Assembly: GCA_024278015.1 (NCBI GenBank)
Contig: JAJRUC010000487.1
Span: forward strand, 1-8,778
Source of the DNA: Chloroflexota bacterium
GTDB taxonomy: Bacteria; Chloroflexota; Anaerolineae; 4572-78
DNA length: 8,778 nt
Direction: 5' to 3'
Shown here: piece by piece, positions 1-6,800 of the stretch
Numbering within the stretch: position 1 is the stretch's first letter
Layout: the number at the start of each line of letters is the position of its first letter
Position numbers and translations under genes: made by a program
Notes under the pieces: model-generated
The model's database searches: none
Seen by the model: the letters and a program-made list of their open reading frames with translations, nothing else
Told to the model about the DNA's origin: nothing

Positions 1-482
1 ATGGCGACGGCTTGAGTTTGCGGGTGGAACGCAAGCGCGGCTTGAATCCCAATAGCCCGGACAGCGACGGCGACGGTCGGAATGACGGGCAGGAAGTGGC
101 GGACGGAACCAACCCGAATGCAGCGGACGCTCCGCTGCCGCCGGACAGTCTGCAAGTTTATCCCCCCGCCATTAATCTGACCGCCGACCTTTCGCTCGAC
201 GTGATAGATCCGCAAGCACCGTTGCAACTTGTCAGCCGGGACATTCTCACATGGACATTGACCGCCGATGTGGATTGGCTGAACGCCTTCAAAACGCAAG
301 GGCAAACGCCCGACCAGGTGACCACCATCGTGAATATTGACCGGCTTTCCGGCGATGGCACTTACACCGGCAATCTGTTTTTCAGCACCAATCTGGGAGT
401 CATGACCGTTCCGGTCACCTTGACGGCAACAAACGTACCGACACAACAAAACGTATATTTACCGCTGGTGTTAAAACAATAG
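1..482 (+). CDS. 3' end of a secreted protein with TSP3-type calcium-binding repeats and a YLPLVLK-type C-terminal tail
   Basis: The gene is cut by the left edge. The frame is open from base 3 (Gly-Asp-Gly-Leu), so the TTG at 12 is not a credible start. The first ~40 residues carry Asp/Gly-rich repeats (GDGL, then DSDGDGRNDGQEV), the thrombospondin type 3 pattern that binds calcium and often spaces domains in secreted bacterial proteins. After a Pro-rich stretch comes a domain of about 90 residues predicted to be beta-rich, with alternating WTLTADVDW and VPVTLTAT strands. It resembles BACON-like Ig-fold modules, but this is a weak assignment. The protein ends in NVYLPLVLKQ; a terminal YLPLVLK-like motif recurs on exported Chloroflexota proteins and may be a sorting or anchoring tail (inference). 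The catalytic or binding part, if any, lies upstream. The palindromic terminator at 557-586 follows the stop. Confidence 0.85.
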   Translation, partial: GDGLSLRVERKRGLNPNSPDSDGDGRNDGQEVADGTNPNAADAPLPPDSLQVYPPAINLTADLSLDVIDPQAPLQLVSRDILTWTLTADVDWLNAFKTQGQTPDQVTTIVNIDRLSGDGTYTGNLFFSTNLGVMTVPVTLTATNVPTQQNVYLPLVLKQ

Positions 483-556
483 CGCCGCAGTTTCAACTTC
501 CACCGGCATTTGGGGTACTTCCCCGAAAGCAGACACGCAGTTGAGTGTTTCAACAC

Positions 557-586
557 AAAAAACCCGCCAAATTTGGCGGGTTTTTT
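557..586. terminator. Bidirectional Rho-independent terminator (perfect 30-bp palindrome)
   Basis: Fifteen bases (557-571, AAAAAACCCGCCAAA) are followed at once by their exact reverse complement (572-586). The GC core CCCGCC/GGCGGG is flanked by A/T runs, so read from either strand it is a hairpin followed by six T. On the plus strand it ends the secreted-protein gene (stop at 482). On the minus strand it lies 2 bases beyond the 3' end of tRNA-Thr and ends the tRNA operon. Confidence 0.9.
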
Positions 587-588
587 AA

Positions 589-661
<73 letters not shown>

Positions 662-666
662 ATTTT

Positions 667-743
667 TGGTCGGGGCGATTGGATTCGAACCAACGACCTC
701 TTCAACCCCATTGAAGCGCGCTACCGGACTGCGCCACGCCCCG
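667..743 (-). tRNA. tRNA-Pro (GGG anticodon), with encoded CCA
   Basis: On the minus strand the acceptor CGGGGCG pairs with CGCCCCG, discriminator A. The C1-G72 start is typical of bacterial proline tRNAs. The anticodon arm is CTTCA-ATGGGGT-TGAAG, anticodon GGG at 707-709, with G37 as usual for proline; the T-loop contains GGTTCGAATCC. The mature body is 670-743 (74 nt), and bases 667-669 supply an encoded CCA, unlike both neighbouring tRNAs. It reads CCC and CCU. It is the middle gene of the operon. Confidence 0.96.
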
Positions 744-772
744 ACACAAAGACATATTCAGTTAAAAAGCAG

Positions 773-846
773 TCGGGATGCCCGGATTTGAACCGGGGGC
801 CTCTTCGTCCCGAACGAAGCGCGCTACCGGGCTGCGCTACATCCCG
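773..846 (-). tRNA. tRNA-Pro (CGG anticodon)
   Basis: On the minus strand the acceptor CGGGATG pairs with CATCCCG, discriminator A. The anticodon arm is CTTCG-TTCGGGA-CGAAG, anticodon CGG at 810-812, with G37; the T-loop contains GGTTCAAATCC. It is 74 nt and lacks encoded CCA (next bases CTG). It decodes CCG. It is the first gene of the tRNA operon, about 16-20 nt after the predicted transcription start, and 29 bases upstream of the mature tRNA-Pro(GGG) 5' end. Confidence 0.96.
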
Positions 847-868
847 AGGCTGCTCAACAGCATCAAAA

Positions 869-896
869 ATTATAGCACAGTCCTGTTCGTTGGCAA
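869..896 (-). promoter_or_regulatory. Sigma-70 promoter of the tRNA operon (extended -10)
   Basis: On the minus strand TTGCCA (891-896) is a -35 box with 4 of 6 consensus bases. After a 16-bp spacer comes a perfect TATAAT (869-874). TGC directly before the -10 makes it an extended -10. Transcription would start near 861-863, leaving a short leader before tRNA-Pro(CGG). The promoter sits 8 bp after the stop codon of the upstream MBL gene, so the tRNAs need not depend on that operon. Confidence 0.8.
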
Positions 897-904
897 ATTG
901 ACGG

Positions 905-1771
905 CTATTTTTTCGCCTTGCGGCGGCCCGTCGATTCCCCGTACCGAACCTTCATTTCATCGTAAATGCGGCTAACTCCGGCCCGAATACGCTTCTCAAT
1001 CATCGATTTACGGCCCGGTTTGTAGGGGTACAGGTCTATCATTTGGCTGATAACCACGGCGGCCTCTGCTTTGGTGCGGCCCTGCTTGTACTGGCCGCAA
1101 ACTTTGGCCCGCATAATACGAATATACCGCGACATCGGTTCAGCGGCCTCCGGGCTGCAAAGTGAGCCGTGCCCGGGGACGATGATGTTAAAATCCTGTT
1201 TCTTTAACCATTTAAGTTTAGCCAGCCATTCCTTGCTGTCGCACTGGCCCAAAGCGGGATGCTCGTCCACAACCAGCAAATCGCCCGCAAACAATAAATT
1301 ATCGTCCGGCAGGTACAACCCGCTGGTGGCCGGGGTGTGCCCCCCCAGGTGAATAAAATAGAGTTCGCGCTCCCCTTTATTCATCACCAATCGCCCGGTA
1401 AAGGTCATTTCCGGTTTGACAATGCAGGTTTCGGAGAATTGTTTTTGAATTTCCGGTTGTTTTTTGTACAGGCTTTTTGTTCTTTCGATAAAGGTATCTT
1501 TGTAGCCGGCCATTTCCTTCCAGGCTGTTTCATGGGCCAGCACGGGAGCCTTGAAATACTGATTACCCAAAATGTGGGCGCGATGATGGTCGGTGTTGAA
1601 GACGAACAGCACGTTGTCCGTCATTTCTGCAACCTGGGCGGCCCACCGTTTGCCGTGTTCGGGGATGATGGGCGTATCAACCACAATGGCCCCGGCCCCG
1701 GTTAAAATCAGGCCGCAGTTGGCGCCTTCGTAGTCAAATTCAACAAAAACATTGGGAGCAATTTCCTGCAT
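905..1771 (-). CDS. Metallo-beta-lactamase-fold hydrolase-like protein with altered zinc motif
   Basis: The 288-residue product has the MBL fold. An N-terminal strand region (NCGLILTGAGAIVVDTP) is followed by the first metal loop NTDHHRAHILGN (59-70), then LGGHTPATSG (His145), LLFAGDLLV (Asp164) and IVPGHG (His201), and a basic helical C-terminus (RRKAKK). Against the canonical NTHxHxDH motif the first His is Asp61 and the Asp is Ala65; His63, His66, His145, Asp164 and His201 remain. It may bind one metal, use a different ligand set, or have changed activity; the substrate is unknown. The ATG at 1771 is preferred over the in-frame TTG at 1774 because AGGA lies 7 bases before it. It is the last gene of a three-gene operon, 18 bases after the TPR lipoprotein gene. 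The stop abuts the tRNA promoter, and no separate terminator is seen. Confidence 0.88.
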   Translation of the reverse strand: MQEIAPNVFVEFDYEGANCGLILTGAGAIVVDTPIIPEHGKRWAAQVAEMTDNVLFVFNTDHHRAHILGNQYFKAPVLAHETAWKEMAGYKDTFIERTKSLYKKQPEIQKQFSETCIVKPEMTFTGRLVMNKGERELYFIHLGGHTPATSGLYLPDDNLLFAGDLLVVDEHPALGQCDSKEWLAKLKWLKKQDFNIIVPGHGSLCSPEAAEPMSRYIRIMRAKVCGQYKQGRTKAEAAVVISQMIDLYPYKPGRKSMIEKRIRAGVSRIYDEMKVRYGESTGRRKAKK

Positions 1772-1789
1772 CAATTTATCCTGTTCTAT

Positions 1790-2452
1790 CTATGGCGCGT
1801 TGGCTTTTAATTCCTGTAAAATTTTGGTGGCATTACTGGTGGCAACAGGGTCAGAGCCATCATCCAGGTCTAAAAATGTTTCAAACGCCTGGATTGCTTC
1901 CTCATTTTTGCCCGAAATCTGATAAGCCACCCCCAGACCGTAGTAAGGCTGGGCCAGTTTGGGATTAAGATTAATGGCCTGCTGAATTGTTTCGATAGCC
2001 AGCGTGAGCCGTTGCTGGTCGGGCGCTGCGCCGGTTAAAGATTGTTGCAGGTAAATGGCCCCCAGGTTATAAATGAGGTCCGCATCGTTGGGCGAAAGTT
2101 TGATGGCTTTGTTGTAGGTTTCTTCGGCCAGACCCAGCTTTTGTTGCGCGTAATAAACAGCTCCCAAATTGGCATAAGCCGCATCGTAATCTGGCTGCAG
2201 GTCAATAGCGCGGCTAAAGGCCGCCACCGCATCGTCGTACCGGTCCGTTTGATAGTAATTGTTGCCCAGCTCAAACAACTTTTCCGGCGAATTTTCGGCG
2301 GCGACGGCGTTGCTGTTTGCTTCGTCAGCCGATGAGGCGGTGGAGGTTGCGTTTTGTCCGCAGGCCGAGATAATCAATCCGATGAACAGCATTGTTAAAA
2401 TGATGCCGGCTTTTAATATATGGCGACTATTTTTGTGTTGACAACTTTCCAT
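1790..2452 (-). CDS. TPR-repeat lipoprotein
   Basis: This 220-residue protein starts with a lipoprotein signal. A basic n-region (HKNSRHILK) precedes the hydrophobic stretch 15-28 and the lipobox ISAC, with Cys31 as the predicted lipidated residue. A low-complexity Ala/Ser/Asn linker (34-55) leads to four tetratricopeptide repeats: about 56-89, 90-123, 124-166 (with an insert around 139-149) and 167-200. Consensus features such as LGxxYY, AxxxFxxAIxLxP and LGAxYxxQ are clear. TPRs are protein-protein interaction scaffolds, so this is probably an extracytoplasmic membrane-tethered adaptor; the partner is unknown. It is the middle gene of the operon, 14 bases after the upstream MBL gene and 18 before the next. 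An AAGGGG ribosome-binding site lies about 10 bases before the ATG and overlaps the upstream stop region, suggesting coupled translation. Confidence 0.9.
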   Translation of the reverse strand: MESCQHKNSRHILKAGIILTMLFIGLIISACGQNATSTASSADEANSNAVAAENSPEKLFELGNNYYQTDRYDDAVAAFSRAIDLQPDYDAAYANLGAVYYAQQKLGLAEETYNKAIKLSPNDADLIYNLGAIYLQQSLTGAAPDQQRLTLAIETIQQAINLNPKLAQPYYGLGVAYQISGKNEEAIQAFETFLDLDDGSDPVATSNATKILQELKANAP

Positions 2453-2466
2453 AGTATGGGCACCCC

Positions 2467-3114
2467 TTATACAGTTTGAGAATTCAAGATGACAATCTCT
2501 GTTTTGTCCGGCAAACTACCGGCTGAAATTTTGAACCGGGGCAGCGGGTCTTGACCGGGCAGCCCCATTTCCTTTAAAAATTTTTGCACCGGCTCCAGCG
2601 AGATACTGATGCCCGGCAGTTGATAATGCATGGGTATCACAATAGCCGGTTCGATGATGCTGATGATTTCTGACGCTTGCCCGGCCTTCAAACTTTTTCC
2701 GCCACCCACCGGAATTAACAGCACGTCGATACTGTCCAGGGCTTCCATATGGCTTTGAATGGGTACGTGGGTCATATCGCCCAGATGACAGACTTTTACC
2801 CCGCCTATATCGAAAATAAATACGGTGTTGCGGGTTTGAATAGCGTTTTTGGCGGCATGTTTTGCGGGATAAATGGCATGCCCGGTGATGAAAATATTCC
2901 TGATTTCATATTCGCCCGGGTTGCGGATAACTTTATATGCGCCCCGGACGGCAGAAACGGCATTGTGCCGGGGCGTGTTGTGGCTGACGGTCACAATATC
3001 GGCTTGCAAAGTGGGCAGGGCTAACCCCAAACTCTCATCGAAGGGGTCTGTGATAATTGTGGCGGTATCATCCTGAATTTGAAAACAGGCGTGGCCGTAC
3101 CAGATTATTTCCAT
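2467..3114 (-). CDS. UlaG/YtkL-like metallo-beta-lactamase-fold protein (UPF0173-type) with altered zinc motif
   Basis: The 215-residue product begins MEIIWYGHACFQI, the usual opening of the Zn-dependent UlaG/YtkL group. TDPF (22-25), a metal-loop region VTVSHNTPRHN (41-51), the Asp strand HLGDMTH (Asp113), IPVGGG (134-139) and IPMHY (His163) follow in the normal order and spacing. In the HxHxDH position the sequence reads H45-N-T47-P-R49-H50, so the middle His and the Asp are replaced by Thr and Arg. Family members act on lactones or phosphoesters, but activity here is uncertain. I choose ATG 3114 because it gives the conserved N-terminus; an in-frame TTG at 3132 would add MDGYEY but has no ribosome-binding site, and a weak GGATGG precedes the ATG. 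It is the first gene of the three-gene minus-strand operon. Confidence 0.87.
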   Translation of the reverse strand: MEIIWYGHACFQIQDDTATIITDPFDESLGLALPTLQADIVTVSHNTPRHNAVSAVRGAYKVIRNPGEYEIRNIFITGHAIYPAKHAAKNAIQTRNTVFIFDIGGVKVCHLGDMTHVPIQSHMEALDSIDVLLIPVGGGKSLKAGQASEIISIIEPAIVIPMHYQLPGISISLEPVQKFLKEMGLPGQDPLPRFKISAGSLPDKTEIVILNSQTV

Positions 3115-3161
3115 ATACTCATAACCATCCAATATGTTTATATGTTTATTACCATCTGCCT

Positions 3162-3190
3162 ATTTTAACATATCATGATAAAAAAGAAAA
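3162..3190 (-). promoter_or_regulatory. Possible promoter of the MBL-TPR-MBL operon
   Basis: On the minus strand TAAAAT (3162-3167, 5 of 6 to -10 consensus) stands 17 bp after TTTTCT (3185-3190, 3 of 6 to -35). The region is AT-rich and holds a 10-bp palindrome TATCATGATA (3171-3180) in the spacer that could be an operator. The location is right for the operon, but AT-rich DNA gives such matches by chance. Confidence 0.3.
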
Positions 3191-3196
3191 TATGTT

Positions 3197-3354
3197 AGGA
3201 GTTACGCAGTTGCAATATTTTACCCCCCTCAGTCCCTGATGAAGAAACCGCTTCGCGCCCTCAAGCGGGGGGAATTAGCTCCTCCCCCGACAGCGGGGGA
3301 TGCGAAGCGGGGAGGGGGTAAAACACCGTGATTTACCGCAACTGCGTAACTCCT
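3197..3354. mobile_element. MITE-like element with 17-bp terminal inverted repeats and nested hairpins
   Basis: The ends are a perfect 17-bp inverted repeat: AGGAGTTACGCAGTTGC at 3197-3213 and its reverse complement at 3338-3354. Inside are further inverted pairs: TTTTACCCCCCTC (3218-3230) against GAGGGGGTAAAA (3312-3323), CCGCTTCGC (3248-3256) against GCGAAGCGG (3302-3310), and a small hairpin TCCCCC/GGGGGA (3283-3288/3295-3300). TATGT lies one base outside each end (3191-3195 and 3356-3360), a candidate 5-bp target duplication. No coding capacity is seen. The pattern fits a non-autonomous transposable element mobilised by a transposase elsewhere; a palindromic intergenic repeat or a transcript-ending hairpin is the alternative. 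Confidence 0.7.
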
Positions 3355-3530
3355 GTATGTATTTAATTCAGCGGGCTAACCTGGAGCCGGCAGGAAAACG
3401 GTATGTCTTCCGAACCTGCCGTCCTGACGGATTTCGCAATAACGTATCACTGACGGCGTTATCATACCACCCTTTGAACCTTAACCTTCTTTTAAGCGTA
3501 ATAACGTTGTAACCTCAGTCAGGATAAGGT

Positions 3531-3548
3531 TTATCTGTGTTATCTGTG
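3531..3548. repeat. Tandem repeat of TTATCTGTG (2 copies)
   Basis: Two exact adjacent copies of a 9-mer lie in the non-coding stretch. The text resembles the 'atctgtgttatctgtgg' type of dispersed intergenic repeat met in many environmental bacterial genomes; function unknown. Confidence 0.6.
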
Positions 3549-3774
3549 GACTGTTTTTGCGTTGTTTGAGCATAATTTTGTTTATCCCGAACTCAGGTTT
3601 GTACTCTTGCCAATGCCACAAATACGGAAAATTCGATGCAAAACACCAGTACGGTTGTGATACTCCTGAATTCCCAAAGAGCCGAAATTTTATGGACGCG
3701 GATTGCGGATATACGAAAATTTTTAGCTGTTTTTTCATCCCGTCAGCGCAAATCAGCGTTTGGCTGCGTCTAAT

Positions 3775-3802
3775 TTCCTTATCCCGAATTGATGTTTATA
3801 AT
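3775..3802 (+). promoter_or_regulatory. Possible promoter of the permease-M28 fusion gene
   Basis: A perfect TATAAT (3797-3802) lies 45 bp before the start codon at 3847. A weak -35 (TTCCTT at 3775-3780) precedes it with a 16-bp spacer. A TG two bases before the -10 is off the extended -10 register. The 5' leader would be about 35-40 nt, with only a weak AAAGGCG ribosome-binding site. Confidence 0.4.
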
Positions 3803-3846
3803 CTGTACGCAGATAAATCCATTCAGTTTAAAAGGCGCAATCACTT

Positions 3847-6800
3847 ATGAACTTCACCGCTCAATCCGTCGATGATTTATTTCAGCAAGGCGTGGCCCAC
3901 GCCAAATCCGGGCGAAATGCGTCGGCCAGACGTTGCTTCCATCAAGTGGTGGCTCTTTCGCCGGCGCATGAGCAAGCCTGGTTGTACCTGGCCGGCGTGG
4001 CCGAAAATGCCCACACCGCCGAGGCAGCCCTGAAGCAAGTAGAAGGCCTTAACCCCGACAACCCCCGCCTGGCGGGGGCGTGGCAGTGGGCCAAACACAC
4101 GTGGCCCGACTATTTTCAGAGGCCCGGTGACGGTCGTCGTTCCGCCCGGCCCGCCGAAGTTGCCCGCCGTCCCGCTTCGGCAAAGGCAAAGGGGCGCGGC
4201 TGGTTAAACGCCCTGGCTTTTTTGGGGCAACGCCTGGGTTTTGGGGCGCTGGTGCTGTTGAGCATCATCTATTTGAGCCGGTTGGGGCTGGATATGGCCA
4301 GAGGCGCGGCCCTGGCGCCGGCCCTTGTTCAAGCCGGCGGCAAAACGGTTGCCTATTTGCTTCGGCTGTTCCAGGGCGATTTGGGCATGACCGCCGCCGG
4401 CGTTATCACCGGCCTGCCCGCGCCCGTCGCAGACGTGGTGCCGGGTTTATTGCTGAAAAGTTTCGGTCTGCTGGCGGTTTCCTTGCTGCTGGCGGCGGTG
4501 GTGGGCGTGACCCTGGGCGTGTTGGCCGCCGGCCGGCGACGCTCCGGCTGGTCTTTAACCATCATCATCGCCTCAATTATCGGCGTGTCCATCCCCAGTT
4601 TTTTTGCCGCCTTTTTACTGCAACTGTTGCTCATCCAGTGGACGCGCCGGTACGGCTCGCCTCTGTTGCCGATGGGCGGTTTCGGCTGGGATAAACATTT
4701 GATTTTGCCCGCGCTGGTGCTGGCCGCCCGGCCGGTAGCCCAAATTACGCGCGTCACGTTTATTTCTGTCAGCGAAGTGTTTGAACAGGACTTTGTGCGG
4801 GCAGCCCGGGGCAAGGGCCTGCATAATTTAACGGTGCTGTTCAGGCATGTTATGCGCAATGCGGCCATCCCCATTTTAACCACTATCGGGCTTTCGCTGC
4901 GATTTTCATTGAGCAGTTTGCCGGTGGTCGAATTCTTTTTCGGCTGGCCGGGGCTGGGCTTTGTTTTGCTGAAGGCCATCTCTCAACAAGACGATAACCT
5001 GACCGTGGTGCTGGCAATGAGCCTGGCCGTGGTCTTTATTGTGGTCAACCTGCTGCTCGATGCCTCGTACCGGCTGATTGACCCCCGTCTGCGCCAAACT
5101 TCTGCCCGGCGAGTGCGTCGCGCGTCCGGCTCAAAATTTCGGTTGGCGGATTTTTGGGCCGATTTGCCCGCTATGCTGGCCGATAACCCCCTCTGTCGCC
5201 GGCTGAAGCGTCGCAAAACCGAAACGCCCCCCGATTTCCTGAAGATTCTATCGACCAAACGGGGCAATTACACCGCCACAGCCCCGGCCGGGGCAGAGAC
5301 CGAACGGCGGCGCGCGCTGTTGCGGGGCACCGTGGGCAATGCGCCGTTTTTGGCGGGCGGCGCGATTGTGCTGGGCCTGTTTTTGGTCTTCGTTTTTGGC
5401 CCGAAACTGGCCCCTCACAGCCCCTATACTACGCTGGGTCTGCAAATTGTTAATGGCGAATTTATTGTGCCCCCCTTTGCCCCGGACGATGTGTTTGTGT
5501 GGGGCACTGATATGCTGGGCCGCGATGTGTTGAGCCTGGTTTTGGCCGGCGCGCAGCAAACATTGCTGTTGGCCGCGCTGGTTGTTTTGGCTCGGCTGGC
5601 GCTTGGCTTTACGCTGGGGGCCGTGGCCGGCTGGCTTGGCGACACCTGGCTTGACCGGCTCATTCTGTCTGCCGCCGAAATTATTGCCGCCTTCCCCACC
5701 CTGCTGCTGGCTATGATTCTCATCCTGGCGCTTGGCCTGCGCCAGGGCATGTCTTCTTTTATAATTGCGATGTGCTTTGTGGGCTGGGGTGAGGTGATGC
5801 AGTTTGTGCGGAGCGAAGTGATGTCCATTCGCCCCAAATTATTTATAGAAAGCGCCATTGCCACCGGCCTGCGCACCCCCCGTATTATCAGAAACCACGT
5901 GCTGCCCAATCTCATTTCACCCCTTATTTCCATCACCGCCCTGGAGATGGGGGCTGTGCTGATGTTGCTGGGCGAACTGGGCTTCATCGGTATTTTTATT
6001 GGCGGCGGCTCTTTTGCCGAACTGGATATTGATATGCCACCCTACCACTACTCTGATGTGCCGGAGTGGGGGGCGCTGCTCAGCAACGTGCGCTTGTACG
6101 CGCGGGCCTATCCCTGGACGGCCATTTATCCCACTCTGGCCTTTTTCACAGCAATTTTGGGATTTAACCTGTTCGGCGAAGGCATACGGCGGTTGGTGGA
6201 ACAGGTGGGCGTCGGCATCAATCGACTGTTTAACCGCTATACCATTTCGTTGGCGGCGGTGGCGATAGTGGCCGTCATCTGGGTTCAGAACAATACCGGC
6301 GCCATGCCGTTTTATCGCCGGCAGGCGCAGGGGTTTGACGGCCGGCGGGCCATTGCCCATGTGCAAACGCTAACCGACCCGGCCTTGTTCGGGCGGGCGC
6401 TGGGCACAACCGGCCTTGAGCAAGCCGCTCATTACATTGCAAAGGAGTTTGAAGCCGGGGGCTTGCAACCCGCCGGACAGCAAGGTACGTTTTTGTTCAA
6501 ACGCAATCGGTCTTACGAGCAATTAACCGCCCTCCCTACCCTGAATTTGGAAGACGGCGGCCCTGATTTAATCTTCGGGCAGGATTTTACCGCTTTTCCG
6601 GGCTATAACCGGAACATCGGGCAGGCGGAAGGGGCGGTGCGCTTTTTTGGAGCCGGCGAGTTGCAGCAAATGGGTACATTTTTTTCAAGCGGATTTCTGG
6701 CTTTGAAGGACAAGGATTTTTCCGAAGACATCGTGCTGACCCTTTCGGCGCAAGATGCGGCCTATGCCGGCACCGTACCGCACGCCGCTATTTTAATTGT

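Larger units (their letters stand above)
3355..3846. other. Intergenic region without a credible gene; small repeats only
   Basis: About 490 bp, AT-richer than the flanking genes. Short open frames on both strands have low-complexity or repeat-like translations and no domain, so none is called. Visible structure: inverted repeat CGGCAGG (3388-3394)/CCTGCCG (3415-3421); ATAACG (3439-3444)/CGTTAT (3457-3462); a tandem 9-mer TTATCTGTG (3531-3539, 3540-3548); and a direct repeat TTATCCCGAA (3582-3591 and 3779-3788). It looks like decayed intergenic repeats plus the leader of the downstream gene. Confidence 0.6.

Noticed and set aside
1071..1705. Plus-strand open frames opposite the MBL gene
   Set aside because: Antisense shadows; the minus frame carries the conserved MBL motifs.
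3197..3354. CRISPR array or riboswitch as an explanation of the structured region
   Set aside because: There are no regularly spaced direct repeats; the symmetry is inverted and nested, and no gene follows in a riboswitch-like position.
3300..3512. 70-residue plus-strand open frame at the right end of the MITE-like element
   Set aside because: It begins inside the element's hairpins and has no recognisable features.
3481..3850. Open frames of 85 (minus) and 97 (plus) residues in the intergenic region
   Set aside because: No ribosome-binding site or domain; the minus one contains an SPQITQIN string typical of the dispersed TTATCTGTG repeat, and the plus one overlaps the start of the fusion gene.
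4353..6366. Long minus-strand open frames (208, 187, 149 residues) opposite the permease modules
   Set aside because: They are shadows of a GC-rich coding frame with biased composition; the plus frame has clear permease motifs throughout.
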